Shown in pieces: positions 52,459 to 61,811 of a stretch of 64,000 nucleotides of DNA. Source of the stretch: Ruegeria arenilitoris. GTDB taxonomy: Bacteria > Pseudomonadota > Alphaproteobacteria > Rhodobacterales > Rhodobacteraceae. The DNA lies in contig NZ_WPZO01000006.1 of NCBI RefSeq assembly GCF_013031355.1, positions 209,634 to 273,633 on the forward strand. Reading direction: 5' to 3'. The notes under the pieces are model-generated. The model saw only the letters and a list, made by a program, of their open reading frames with translations, had not been told where the DNA came from and made no database searches. The position numbers were made by a program, and so were the translations under genes. Every line of letters begins with the position of its first letter. Within the stretch, counting starts at the first letter, position 1.

Positions 52459-53552
52459 GTCTGTCTGTCCACCTGCAGCACGATTTGCCTGACCTTACGC
52501 TGGATCTCAGCTTTGATGCGCCCTCAGGCGTAACGGTTCTGTTCGGGCGGTCCGGTTCGGGCAAGACCACCGTAGTCAATGCGGTGGCCGGTTTGTTGCG
52601 CCCCCAGGCGGGGCGCGTTGCCGTGGACGGGTGGGAGCTGTTCGACACCAAGAAAAACCTATGGCTGCCACCACACCGTCGGCGCTTGGGGTATATCTTT
52701 CAGGAAGGCCGCCTGTTCCCGCATCTGACTGTGCGACAGAACCTGTCCTATGGGCGCTGGTTCGCGCCAAAACGGGCGCGTCGCGAGGACCCGGACAAGG
52801 TGATCGAGATGCTGGGCATCGGCCATCTGCTGGATCGCCGCCCCGCGGGCCTGTCGGGCGGGGAAAAGCAGCGTGTCGCCATTGGTCGCGCCCTACTGGC
52901 CAGTCCGCGGCTGATCCTGGCAGATGAACCTCTTGCCGCGTTGGACGACGCGCGCAAGGCCGAGATCCTGCCCTATTTCGAACGGCTGCGGGATGAAGTT
53001 TCGGTTCCGATTCTCTACGTCACCCATTCCGCGGCCGAAGTCGCGCGGCTGGCGACCTCGGTTGTTGCTTTGCAGGATGGCAAGGCGGTGCGGCACGGCC
53101 CGGCCTCTGAGGTGATGGCCGACCCGTCGATCGCTCCGGCGGGCGTGCGGGCCGTGGGGGCGGTGTTGAAGGTTCGGGTTCGGGACCATCACGCCGATGG
53201 GTTGACCGAACTGGATGCCGGTGGCGCGCGACTGTTCCTTCCACGCATCCCGCATCAGGTGGGGGAAGAGCTGCGCATCCGTATTCCGGCGCAGGAAGTC
53301 ATCCTGTCCAACAAACGGCCCGAGGGATTGTCGGCCCTGAACATGCTGGAAGGCGCGGTTGATACGATCCGCGCGGGCGACGGGCCGGGGGCCATCGTTT
53401 CGGTCCAGACCCCGGCAGGGCCGGTGCTGGCGCGCGTCACCCGCCGCTCGGTCGAGGCGCTGGGGCTGGAGCCCGGCAAGCCGTGCTATGCGGTGATCAA
53501 GACAGTTGCTCTGGCACCGCAGGATGTCGGCGGGCGGCTGGGCAATCGCTAA
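52455..53552 (+). CDS. modC: Molybdate ABC transporter ATP-binding protein
   Basis: 365 residues. Walker A GRSGSGKTT, signature LSGGEKQ and Walker B LILADEPLAALD are followed by a C-terminal TOBE domain (ARLFLPRIPHQVGEELRIRIPAQEV) that binds molybdate and regulates activity. Completes the modABC operon; no ModE regulator gene is adjacent. Confidence 0.95.
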   Translation: MSLSVHLQHDLPDLTLDLSFDAPSGVTVLFGRSGSGKTTVVNAVAGLLRPQAGRVAVDGWELFDTKKNLWLPPHRRRLGYIFQEGRLFPHLTVRQNLSYGRWFAPKRARREDPDKVIEMLGIGHLLDRRPAGLSGGEKQRVAIGRALLASPRLILADEPLAALDDARKAEILPYFERLRDEVSVPILYVTHSAAEVARLATSVVALQDGKAVRHGPASEVMADPSIAPAGVRAVGAVLKVRVRDHHADGLTELDAGGARLFLPRIPHQVGEELRIRIPAQEVILSNKRPEGLSALNMLEGAVDTIRAGDGPGAIVSVQTPAGPVLARVTRRSVEALGLEPGKPCYAVIKTVALAPQDVGGRLGNR

Positions 53553-53632
53553 ACCTGGACTTTACTCATCATCCGGGCCCCCTATGATTTATGGAAATGC
53601 CCGAGTGTGTTTCAGGCCAAGGATTTGTTGCT

Positions 53633-54040
53633 ATGCGGTTTCTCAGAATTTCAGGCGCAGTTGTTCTGCTTTTGCTACCAACGCTGGCGCAAGCCGTCGG
53701 AATTGGTTTTGCCGTCAGGCCCGGGTATCGTGCGACGGTCACGCAGTTGAAAAATGGTAATTACCAGGTGGCCACCCATGGCTCGTCCGCGGCAATCGCC
53801 TATTGGTGCGGCATTGGGGATTTTGCCATCCGAACACTCAGGCTGCCGACAACTCAGCGCATTTACGTGGCCAAAGCCTATGACAAGCAGACACGGACCG
53901 TGCAGTTTTCGCTGACACCACCCGAGGGCGGTGACACTTCAAAGAGTTATTCGATCTCGGTCAGCCGTGTGGGCGAGAATATGTCGGCATCCGGGGCGCA
54001 GAGCCGTTGCTTTGACAACCTCATGGATTTTGATTTCTGA
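53633..54040 (+). CDS. Hypothetical exported protein
   Basis: 135 residues from the ATG at 53633 (AAGGA upstream). Signal peptide ends TLAQA. The mature part is strand-rich, with two cysteines (YWCGIGDF and SRCFDN) that may form a disulfide, and ends NLMDFDF. Similar small proteins are seen in Rhodobacterales, with no known function. Convergent with hemF, 6 bases apart. Confidence 0.68.
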   Translation: MRFLRISGAVVLLLLPTLAQAVGIGFAVRPGYRATVTQLKNGNYQVATHGSSAAIAYWCGIGDFAIRTLRLPTTQRIYVAKAYDKQTRTVQFSLTPPEGGDTSKSYSISVSRVGENMSASGAQSRCFDNLMDFDF

Positions 54041-54046
54041 GCGCAG

Positions 54047-54931
54047 TCAAATCCACTTGGCCATCGGCGGCAGGCTCATCAGTACCGCATCGGGATCATG
54101 CCCGGTTTCCAGCCCAAACTTGGTGCCCCGGTCATAAACCAGGTTGTATTCGGCATAGAGACCACGATGCACCAGTTGGGTATTCTTGTCGTCGTCACTA
54201 AATCCCTGCACGCGGCGCTTTTCCACCAAGGGCAGAAAGGCGGGCAGGAAGGCGCGACCGATATCCTGCGTCAGCGCGAAATCCGCCGCCCAATCGCCGG
54301 TGCAATAGTCATCCATGAAAATGCCGCCGACTCCACGCGCGCGTTTGCGGTGAGGGATGTAGAAATACTCGTCCGCCCATTCCTTGAGGCGCGGGTAGTG
54401 ACCCGGGCCGTGCGGGTCCAGGTGCGCCTTCTGCGTGGCGTGGAAATGGGCGGTGTCGTCGTCGTATTCGATACAGGGATTCAGGTCTGATCCGCCGCCG
54501 AACCACCACGCGTGCGGCGTCCAGAACATGCGGGTGTTCATATGCACTGCCGGAACATGCGGGTTCTGCATATGCGCGACCAATGAGATGCCCGAGGCCC
54601 AGAAACGCGGATCATCCGCCATGCCCGGAATACCCTTGCGGGCAGCCATCGCCTGCTGCGCACGGGCGCCCAGCGTGCCGTAAACGGTCGAGATATTGAC
54701 GCCGACCTTTTCGAAAACCCGCCCGCCGCGCATCACCGACATCAGCCCGCCGCCTGCGTCCGAGCCGTCCTCGGATTGGCGCGTGGTTTCCTTGACCTCG
54801 AACCGACCGGCCGGGGCATCGGAAAACGGCCCGGTGTCGTGGCTGTCTTCCAGCGCTTCGAACGCGGTGACGATTTCATCACGCAATTGACGGAACCAGG
54901 CAGAGGCGGTGGATTTCTCGGTGTCGAACAT
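54047..54931 (-). CDS. hemF: Oxygen-dependent coproporphyrinogen III oxidase
   Basis: 294 residues. It decarboxylates coproporphyrinogen III to protoporphyrinogen IX in heme and bacteriochlorophyll synthesis. HemF motifs: GGGLMSVMRGGRVFEKVGVNIS, VHMNTRMFWTPHAWWFGGGSDLNP and GLYAEYNLVYDRGTKFGLETG. The metal-binding histidines are in AHMQNPH and HFHATQKAH. Five bases after the SDR gene stop, likely co-transcribed. Confidence 0.97.
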   Translation of the reverse strand: MFDTEKSTASAWFRQLRDEIVTAFEALEDSHDTGPFSDAPAGRFEVKETTRQSEDGSDAGGGLMSVMRGGRVFEKVGVNISTVYGTLGARAQQAMAARKGIPGMADDPRFWASGISLVAHMQNPHVPAVHMNTRMFWTPHAWWFGGGSDLNPCIEYDDDTAHFHATQKAHLDPHGPGHYPRLKEWADEYFYIPHRKRARGVGGIFMDDYCTGDWAADFALTQDIGRAFLPAFLPLVEKRRVQGFSDDDKNTQLVHRGLYAEYNLVYDRGTKFGLETGHDPDAVLMSLPPMAKWI

Positions 54932-54936
54932 GGGGA

Positions 54937-55737
54937 TCAGTGGGCCGGGGCTGCGACGGGGTCCAGCAGGGTGCGACCGCCGTCAATGGTCAGAATTTGT
55001 CCGGTGATGAACCCGGCGGCGTCCGAGGCCAGATATTGCGCCGTCTCGGTCAGTTCCGAGGGTGCGGCGATCCGGGCTAACGGAGTGTGCTTTTCGATAT
55101 CGTCCCGGAAATCGCGGTTTTCTTTCAGGGTGGATTGCAGCGAGGCACTCATCACCGAGCCCAACGCGATGGAATTCACCCGGATACGGTTCGGGGCCAG
55201 CGCCACGGCCAGCGAACGGGTCATCTGGTCCAGCGCGGCGGTCGATACGGAATAGGCCATCAGGTCAGGGTGCGTACGCCGGGCAGCAATCGATGACAGG
55301 TTGATGATCGACCCGGCGGGATTTTCGTCATCGTCTCCGGCCTGCTTGATCATCCGTTTGGCGACCAGTTGGCTCAGCCGAAGGGCAGGCATCAGGTTCT
55401 GGTTCAGCAGGGTGCGGACCGAGTCATCTTCGGTATCCAGCGGGTCGGAGGGGATCACCTGCCGCGCGCCGTTGATCAGGATGTCCACCTGATCGAACGC
55501 GTCGAGGGTGGCCGACAGCAGATTGGCGATGGTCAGCTTTTCGCGCAGGTCTCCGGCGAAGAACCGGATGTTGCTGTCATCAGCCTGCTCGCCCAGTTCC
55601 TCGGTCAGCCGTTTTTCGTCCATATCGGCAAACATCACATTGGCACCTGCATCGGCAAAGTGGCGCCCGATGGCCAGCCCGACACCGTTGGCCCCGCCGG
55701 TCACGATTGCGGTCTTGCCAGCTATGGAAAAGGACAT
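54937..55737 (-). CDS. SDR-family protein lacking the catalytic lysine
   Basis: 266 residues. The cofactor motif TGGANGVGLAIG is intact and a serine (NLSSIAA) is present, but the YxxxK pair reads Y162-S-V-S-T166, with threonine (codon ACC) for lysine, and the NNAG element reads I-N-G-A. The usual form at this site is YSVSKAALDQMTRSLA, so the fold is conserved but the mechanism is not. It may be an inactive, binding or regulatory SDR. Upstream of hemF in the same operon. Confidence 0.85.
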   Translation of the reverse strand: MSFSIAGKTAIVTGGANGVGLAIGRHFADAGANVMFADMDEKRLTEELGEQADDSNIRFFAGDLREKLTIANLLSATLDAFDQVDILINGARQVIPSDPLDTEDDSVRTLLNQNLMPALRLSQLVAKRMIKQAGDDDENPAGSIINLSSIAARRTHPDLMAYSVSTAALDQMTRSLAVALAPNRIRVNSIALGSVMSASLQSTLKENRDFRDDIEKHTPLARIAAPSELTETAQYLASDAAGFITGQILTIDGGRTLLDPVAAPAH

Positions 55738-55774
55738 GCGTATTCTCCTGAGTTGCGGCGCAGGTTAGCCGGGA

Positions 55775-56740
55775 TCACCGCCGAGGGCGAGAGGCATGAA
55801 AGACCTTGAACCGATTGTCGCCGGTCACTTCTTCGACATGAGAAAAAGCGTCGGTCAAAGCGGCCTCGTAGGGTAGGTGGCGGTTGGCCACCATCCACAG
55901 AGACCCGTTGCGGGTCAGGTTCTTGGCGGCCGACCGGATGAAGCCTTGCCCCAGCTCCGGTTCGGCACTGCGGCCAGTGTGGAAGGGCGGGTTCATCACC
56001 ACCGTGTCGATGGGCTCAGACGCGCGCCAGGTGACCGCATCCGCCCAGTGAAATTGTGCGCGCGGGTCGGCTACATTGGTTTGGGCGCAGTTCAGGGCGG
56101 TGTGGTCGGCCTCGACCAGATGCAGGGCCTTCAGGCCCGGAGTCTGCAGCAGCCCGGCAGAAAGGTATCCCCATCCTGCGCCAAGGTCTGCGACACAGGC
56201 GCCGAGCTTGGCGGGCAATGCCGCCAGCAACAAAGCCGAAGCCGGATCGATGCCATCCGCAGAGAACACCCCCGGCGCGGTCTGAAAGCCGTCTGCGGTC
56301 TGATGTTCGGGCGCAGCCCAATCCGCAAAAGCCTGGCGATCCGACTGGAACCAGAAAATTTTGCCATGGGCCTTGGAGATCGGCCCCTCGACCGCGACGC
56401 GTTTGCGGATGTCTTTCAGCAGGCTGTCCACGCCATCGGTCTTGGCACCGTCCACGACGACGACTCCACTGGCGCGGGCGCAGGCTTGATGCACCATCGA
56501 GCGGGCCAGCGCCTTGGCGCGCGGCAGGATCACGATGGCATCCTGACAGGGATCATCCGCCTCAGGCACGACCGCGAACCCTTGATTGGCAAAGTGATCG
56601 TGGAACGGTTTGAACGGCTGCACCATCTGCGTTTCACGCGGCAAGGCCGACAGGTCACTGGCCAATGTCGGCCCAAGCACCGTCAGCGGTTGCGACAGCG
56701 AAAGGCCGCTTTGCAGGGCAAGATCAAGACGAGGGGACAT
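55775..56740 (-). CDS. rsmC: 16S rRNA (guanine1207-N2)-methyltransferase-like protein
   Basis: 321 residues with a methyltransferase-like N-terminal half and a Rossmann catalytic C-terminal half: VADLGAGWGYLSAGLLQ (SAM motif I) and VVMNPPFHTGR (NPPF, N2-guanine methylation). This is the RsmC/RlmG arrangement. The exact target base cannot be fixed from sequence alone. Confidence 0.87.
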   Translation of the reverse strand: MSPRLDLALQSGLSLSQPLTVLGPTLASDLSALPRETQMVQPFKPFHDHFANQGFAVVPEADDPCQDAIVILPRAKALARSMVHQACARASGVVVVDGAKTDGVDSLLKDIRKRVAVEGPISKAHGKIFWFQSDRQAFADWAAPEHQTADGFQTAPGVFSADGIDPASALLLAALPAKLGACVADLGAGWGYLSAGLLQTPGLKALHLVEADHTALNCAQTNVADPRAQFHWADAVTWRASEPIDTVVMNPPFHTGRSAEPELGQGFIRSAAKNLTRNGSLWMVANRHLPYEAALTDAFSHVEEVTGDNRFKVFHASRPRR

Positions 56741-56767
56741 GAGTGCTGTAGAAAGAGCAGCGCGGGC

Positions 56768-57109
56768 TTACTCTTCCCGCTCCATTGTGCATTGCAGCGG
56801 GTGCTGGTGCCGGCGTGCGAAATCCATGACCTGACCCACTTTGGTCTCGGCAATCTCGTGGCTGAACACGCCCACGACGGCGACGCCTTTCTTGTGGACG
56901 GTCAGCATGATCTCGAACGCTTGTGCGTGGGTCATGCTGAAGAAACGCTCCAGTACATGCACCACGAACTCCATCGGGGTGTAGTCGTCATTCAGCAGCA
57001 GAACCTTGTACAGCGGCGGGCGCTTGGTCTTGGGGCGCGTCTGCACCAGGACCGACGCGTCGGGGTCGTCCTCCGGTTTGTCAGACATGATCCATTTGTG
57101 TTCAAGCAT
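56768..57109 (-). CDS. clpS: ATP-dependent Clp protease adaptor
   Basis: 113 residues. ClpS core: [27 protein letters not shown] and the late [20 protein letters not shown]. It delivers N-degron substrates to ClpAP. An in-frame ATG at 57088 (MSDKPEDD) is an equally good start. Confidence 0.96.
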   Translation of the reverse strand: MLEHKWIMSDKPEDDPDASVLVQTRPKTKRPPLYKVLLLNDDYTPMEFVVHVLERFFSMTHAQAFEIMLTVHKKGVAVVGVFSHEIAETKVGQVMDFARRHQHPLQCTMEREE

Positions 57110-57202
57110 CGCGTTCTACTGTCCGATTCAGGCTTCGGTTTATCTGTGCGCTTATATAACGTCGTACCAGCCAGAGAAAAGAGCCAGCAGGACGTATTCG
57201 AC

Positions 57203-57904
57203 ATGGGTCAAAACCTTACCACAATCGGCTTCGATGCGGATGATACTTTGTGGCACAACGAACGTTTTTTTCAACTGACGCAGGCCCACTTCACCGATTT
57301 GCTGGCCGATCATGCCGAGAAGGACCATCTGTTGGAGCGGCTTCTGGCGGCCGAAAAGCGCAACATCAGGCATTACGGATACGGCATCAAAGGTTTTACC
57401 CTGTCGATGATCGAAACTGCGATCGAGGTGACCGAAGATCGGGTTCCGGCCTCGGTCATTCGCCAATTGGTCGAAGCCGGGCAAGAGATGCTGGCCCATC
57501 CGATCGAGTTATTGCCCCATGCGCGCGAAGCAATCGAGGGTGTCGCGGCGACTCATCAGGTGGTGCTGATCACCAAGGGCGACCTGATCGATCAGGAACG
57601 CAAACTTGCGCAGTCCGGGTTGGGTGAACTGTTCGACGGGGTCGAGATCGTGTCCGAGAAGACGCCGCAGACCTACCACCAGATTTTCAATCAGTACGAG
57701 GGCGGGCCTGCATCGGCGATGATGGTTGGCAATTCGATGCGGTCCGACGTAGTGGCCCCGATTCAGGCGGGGTGCTGGGGTGTGTATGTTCCGCACGGGC
57801 TGGTCTGGGAGGTCGAGCAGGCCGAAACGCCCGCCGACAATCCCCGATACCGCGAGTTGCAGGATCTGGGTCAACTGTCCAACCTTGTGCAGCGGCTTGG
57901 GTGA
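57203..57904 (+). CDS. HAD family hydrolase
   Basis: 233 residues. HAD motifs: GFDADDTLWHN (nucleophile D11, acid/base D13), LITKGD, then MMVGNSMRSDVVAPIQAGCWGVYV. The DDTLW start and small cap place it among phosphoglycolate or nucleotidase-like HADs; substrate unknown. The open frame runs back to 55877 antisense to rsmC and clpS and is rejected there. Confidence 0.88.
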   Translation: MGQNLTTIGFDADDTLWHNERFFQLTQAHFTDLLADHAEKDHLLERLLAAEKRNIRHYGYGIKGFTLSMIETAIEVTEDRVPASVIRQLVEAGQEMLAHPIELLPHAREAIEGVAATHQVVLITKGDLIDQERKLAQSGLGELFDGVEIVSEKTPQTYHQIFNQYEGGPASAMMVGNSMRSDVVAPIQAGCWGVYVPHGLVWEVEQAETPADNPRYRELQDLGQLSNLVQRLG

Positions 57905-58154
57905 TGTTGCCGAATGGTCTCAGTTTCGAAAATTCGGTGTGGTGCCGCGGCAATTTCTGGTCACATTCAAGGATGTTGTGGGGCGCGCAGCCTGTTTGGC
58001 CATATGTTGTAGGTCGCGCGAAGGGCAACCAAACAGCGATTTGATGAGCTTTTAGTTTATTTCATTGGGTCCCTGTGCTAGCCTTGAGGGTAATAAAATA
58101 ATTACAAGCTGACCGGGAAAACCCGGCGGCCCGAGGTAGACAGAGGCAAAGATC

Positions 58155-59567
58155 GTGCAGGTTCGGCGGACAGTTCCGGCCCGAATGGGCTTATTTCTTA
58201 TAGCATTCTTGTGGCTGCTCTCCTTTGCGCCGTTGCAAGGGGTGGCCGCGCCTTATGCGGCAATGGTGATCGACGCGCGCACCGGTGAGGTGCTGCATTC
58301 GCGCAACGCCGATACACGGCTGCACCCGGCTTCGCTGACCAAGATGATGACGCTCTACATCGCGTTCGAAGCGGTGCGGAACGGCGAGATTGACTTGGAT
58401 ACGCAGGTTCGCATCACCCAAAAGGCCGCGTCCGAGCCGCCCTCGAAGCTGGGTCTGCGCACGGGGCAGACAATTGCCTTTCGCTATCTGATCCGCGCTG
58501 CAGCAGTGAAGTCGGCCAATGACGCCGCCACCGCCATCGGCATCGCCATCAGCGGATCCGAGGCCGCCTTTGCCCGCCGCATGACGCGGACGGCCAAGGC
58601 CATGGGCATGAGTCGCACCACCTTCAAGAATGCGCACGGCCTCACCGAATCGGGCCACCTGTCCACAGCGCGGGACATGACCACGCTGGGCCGTCATCTG
58701 TTGTATGATTATCCGCAGTATTACAACCTGTTCTCGCGCCAGTCGACTCATGCGGGGATCAAGACGGTTCCGAATACGAACCGCCGCCTTCTGGCGGCCT
58801 ATAAGGGCGCGGACGGAATCAAAACCGGCTACACCCGCGCTGCGGGTTTCAACCTTGTGGCCTCGGCCAAGCGCAAGGACGAACGGATCATTGCCACCGT
58901 GTTCGGCGGCAAATCCGGTGCATCGCGCAATGCCAAAGTGGCCGAGCTGCTGGACATGGGCTTCCGCCGCGCTCCGTCGCGGGCGCCGATCCGCAAACCG
59001 GCCCGTCCGGTTTATGCCGGGAATGCCGGGCTGGGCGCGACCGTCGCAGCCCTGACCGGCGCGCCGAAAACCAGCCTGCGGCCGGTGCTGCGCCCCGGAC
59101 CTGGTGCCGCCGTGCAGGTGGCCGGCACCGTTGCGGCGACCGCCGCCAAGAATGGTGCACGTATTCAGAACGGTATCGCCGCAGCTATAGCTGCAGCGGA
59201 TGTCCAGTCGCCGACCGACGACACCACGCGCCCCGCCGCGCGGCCGGAGGATCTGGTTCTGGCGTCGACCGATCCAACCGTACAGCCCGAGCCCGAACAG
59301 GAAATCGTCACGCGCCTGTCCACATCCGGCGGGCATCTGTGGGGCGTGAATGTGGGCCGCTATACCACCCGATACGAGGCGGAGAAGGTTTTGCTGAAAA
59401 CCGCCCTGTCGGAAATGACCACTCTGGAAGGAACTCTGCGCAAGGTGAACCAAAGCTCGCGCGGGTTCGAGGCGACGTTCCAGGGCATGACCCGCGAACA
59501 GGCCGATCTGGCCTGCCGCAGGCTTCAGGCCCGGAATGTCACATGTTTCATGATCGGGCCGTCATAA
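58155..59567 (+). CDS. D-alanyl-D-alanine carboxypeptidase with SPOR domain
   Basis: 470 residues from a GTG (ATG at 58185 possible). Signal segment MGLFLIAFLWLLSFAPLQGVAA, then PBP5/6-type motifs S60-L-T-K63, S120-A-N122 and K223-T-G225. A low-complexity linker (residues about 275-390) leads to a C-terminal SPOR domain (GVNVGRYTTRYEAEKVL ... ACRRLQARNVTCFMIGPS) that targets septal denuded glycan. It replaces the usual amphipathic membrane anchor. A strong terminator follows. Confidence 0.92.
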   Translation: MQVRRTVPARMGLFLIAFLWLLSFAPLQGVAAPYAAMVIDARTGEVLHSRNADTRLHPASLTKMMTLYIAFEAVRNGEIDLDTQVRITQKAASEPPSKLGLRTGQTIAFRYLIRAAAVKSANDAATAIGIAISGSEAAFARRMTRTAKAMGMSRTTFKNAHGLTESGHLSTARDMTTLGRHLLYDYPQYYNLFSRQSTHAGIKTVPNTNRRLLAAYKGADGIKTGYTRAAGFNLVASAKRKDERIIATVFGGKSGASRNAKVAELLDMGFRRAPSRAPIRKPARPVYAGNAGLGATVAALTGAPKTSLRPVLRPGPGAAVQVAGTVAATAAKNGARIQNGIAAAIAAADVQSPTDDTTRPAARPEDLVLASTDPTVQPEPEQEIVTRLSTSGGHLWGVNVGRYTTRYEAEKVLLKTALSEMTTLEGTLRKVNQSSRGFEATFQGMTREQADLACRRLQARNVTCFMIGPS

Positions 59568-59597
59568 GACCCGACATACTCTCTCCTGAATGGGTCT

Positions 59598-59630
59598 GGG
59601 CTGCGAGGAAACTCGCAGCCCTTTTTTATT
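59598..59630 (+). terminator. Rho-independent terminator after the D,D-carboxypeptidase gene
   Basis: Perfect 10-bp GC-rich stem GGGCTGCGAG/CTCGCAGCCC with GAAA loop, followed by TTTTTT. Confidence 0.95.
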
Positions 59631-59638
59631 AGGGTGCC

Positions 59639-60886
59639 TTAATCGAACACATGCCCGTGCTGGTATTGTTCGTCCTGCCCGGCGGCGGCTGTCAGGGCGG
59701 CCACGTTATCCTTGGTGAAGAACCCGTCATAGTGGTGGCAACGCTCAATATACTCAGTGATCAGCAGCGTGTATTTCGAGTGTTTCGAGAATATCTGCTT
59801 CAGGTTCGGGTCGTCTTTGCACTCACCCACCACATGCGCCAGGAACGCAACGCCCTTGTCCTTGAGCGTGTTGACCACGAAATCGACGTTCTTTTCCCCT
59901 GCATTGTGATCGCCATCCTGAATCTCAACCGCCATGTGATGCAGACGACGGCCGAAATTGCGGACGAAATCCTCGGTCGGCATGGGCAGTTGTTCAAAGG
60001 AATTGACGAAGGAGGGCGTGTTGTTCGCCGTGAACACTTTCGCAGGTGACTTCTTGTCGTCATCCACATTCGCGTTACGGTTCACGTTGGTCGACGAGTT
60101 CATGTCGAAAATGTTGTACGCTCCCCAGAAGTAATAGGGCACCATGGTCAGGAACTCGAGGATCGCGTCCTCACGCTCACCGGCCAGAATGCGGGTGGCA
60201 AGGTGGTCGATCCCCAGCATCAGGGGAGAGATCTTGCTGTCCGACCCAAAAGCCGCAGCCTGATCCAGCTGCGCCTGTTCCGCGTCGCTCAGCAGTACGC
60301 GATCGCCCAGCCCAAGACTGTCGGTGTCGTTGAAATCCAGCGTCGAGTACCCAACCCGGTTGCAGGTGAAATCCGACGGTGTGGTAAAGCAGAACCCATT
60401 TTGCGTGTAGAACGGGTTCTCGGTATCGCCTTCATACTCAAAGCGGATGTTCTGGGCTTCGAGTGTCTTGGTTAGGGTCTTCAGGTCGGTCGCGCCGTAG
60501 ATCTCTCCGACATAGCGAGTCTGCGGCGTGTTGCGCGCCAATGGGTACATTCGGTTGATGCGCGGGATGAAGTCCTCAAAGCTGGGGTTCAGCGGTGCCA
60601 TCACGATCATGGCTGGATAGTCGGAATGCGAATGCAGGACCGAGAATTTGTGGGTCTGACCCATATAGGTGGCCGTGTGGCGATACGGGGTCATCACATA
60701 CAACTCGATCAGCGTATCGAACAGCGCCGTGGTTTCCACCTGCAGTACGATCGCCCGCATCGGGCCGACCTGATCGGCAACACCTGAACTGGTGCGCCGC
60801 TCGTAGATCATCGGCAGGTATTCGTTGAAGAAGTCCGAGTTCTTCTTGTCCCCTCGGGGCTGGTAGGACATCAAATCAAAAGACAT
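59639..60886 (-). CDS. VOC-superfamily HPPD-like dioxygenase
   Basis: 415 residues from the ATG at 60886, which has a perfect AAGGAGGTG ribosome site. The two-domain layout resembles 4-hydroxyphenylpyruvate dioxygenase, and a plausible iron triad is H228 (GIDHLA), H317 (LHHMAVEI) and E378 (LLITEYI). The region NTLKDKGVAFLAHVVGE is also HPPD-like. The N-terminal part and the insert at residues 255-300 are unlike standard HPPD, so another 2-oxoacid or aromatic substrate is possible. Monocistronic. Confidence 0.7.
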   Translation of the reverse strand: MSFDLMSYQPRGDKKNSDFFNEYLPMIYERRTSSGVADQVGPMRAIVLQVETTALFDTLIELYVMTPYRHTATYMGQTHKFSVLHSHSDYPAMIVMAPLNPSFEDFIPRINRMYPLARNTPQTRYVGEIYGATDLKTLTKTLEAQNIRFEYEGDTENPFYTQNGFCFTTPSDFTCNRVGYSTLDFNDTDSLGLGDRVLLSDAEQAQLDQAAAFGSDSKISPLMLGIDHLATRILAGEREDAILEFLTMVPYYFWGAYNIFDMNSSTNVNRNANVDDDKKSPAKVFTANNTPSFVNSFEQLPMPTEDFVRNFGRRLHHMAVEIQDGDHNAGEKNVDFVVNTLKDKGVAFLAHVVGECKDDPNLKQIFSKHSKYTLLITEYIERCHHYDGFFTKDNVAALTAAAGQDEQYQHGHVFD

Positions 60887-61037
60887 TAAAACACCTCCTT
60901 GCGCTTGCCCGGTGGCAGACGGGCGCGGCCTTGCCTGGATTTCCAATAATCAGAACATGCACTTGCAGGCATGCTAGGGTCTGAAATCCAAGGGGGCAAC
61001 AGTAAGAAAGTGGGGCGGCGTTCTTACGTCTGCGTGG

Positions 61038-61799
61038 CTATCGGGTGAATTTTGTCACCTCGACCCCGCCAGCGATCAGGTTCTCGCGCACCGACCGGGC
61101 GATTTGTACCGCCGTGGGCCCATCGCCATGCAGGCAGATCGTGTCGATCGAGGTTTCCAGCCGTTTGCCGGTTTCGGTGACGATGGCGCCTTCGCGAACC
61201 ATGTTCAGGATTCGCGGCCCCGCAAGGTCCGGATCATGGATGACCGCACCGGGCAGGCTGCGATCCAACAGCGTACCGTCATCATTATAGGCGCGGTCGG
61301 CAAAGATTTCGCCAACCCATTTGCAACCCAGTTCGCGCACGGCCTCTTCCTGTTTGGTGACGGCCAGAACCATGATGATAATGTCCGGGTCCACGTCCAG
61401 CGCGCCCTGATAGCAGGCCCGCGCCATGTCGGTATCGACCGAGCACATGTTGGCCAGTGCCCCGTGCAGTTTCAGATGCCGCACTTCGGTCCCGACCGCC
61501 TTGGCCATCCCCATTGCCGCGCCGAGCTGAAAGCGCACCAGATTGCGCAAGCTGCCATGGGGCACCTTCATATTACGCCGACCAAACCCTTGCAGGTCGG
61601 GAAAACCGGGATGCGCGCCAATGCCTACTCCGTTTTCGGCCGCCAGTGACATCGTCTGTGCCATCACGTCCGGGTCGCCCGCGTGAAAGCCGCAGGCGAT
61701 ATTGGCCGAGGTGATGATCTTCAGCAGGCTCTCATCATCGCCCATCTTCCAGGGGCCAAAGCTCTCCCCCATATCGGCATTCAGATCGACGCTGGGCAT
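61038..61799 (-). CDS. pxpA: 5-oxoprolinase subunit A (LamB/YcsF family)
   Basis: 253 residues from the ATG at 61799, eight bases after AAGGAG; the frame opens at a GTG at 61808. LamB/YcsF signature: VDLNADMGESFGPWKMGDDESLL and IACGFHAGDPDVM. With PxpB and PxpC it hydrolyses 5-oxoproline to glutamate using ATP. Last gene of the operon. Confidence 0.94.
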   Translation of the reverse strand: MPSVDLNADMGESFGPWKMGDDESLLKIITSANIACGFHAGDPDVMAQTMSLAAENGVGIGAHPGFPDLQGFGRRNMKVPHGSLRNLVRFQLGAAMGMAKAVGTEVRHLKLHGALANMCSVDTDMARACYQGALDVDPDIIIMVLAVTKQEEAVRELGCKWVGEIFADRAYNDDGTLLDRSLPGAVIHDPDLAGPRILNMVREGAIVTETGKRLETSIDTICLHGDGPTAVQIARSVRENLIAGGVEVTKFTR

Positions 61800-61811
61800 C
61801 GGCAACACTCC

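Noticed and set aside
55877..57202. Long upstream extension of the HAD hydrolase frame
   Set aside because: Antisense to rsmC and clpS; the HAD domain begins at the ATG at 57203.
58191..59453. 420-codon open frame on the minus strand
   Set aside because: Antisense to the D,D-carboxypeptidase gene, which has all three penicillin-binding motifs.
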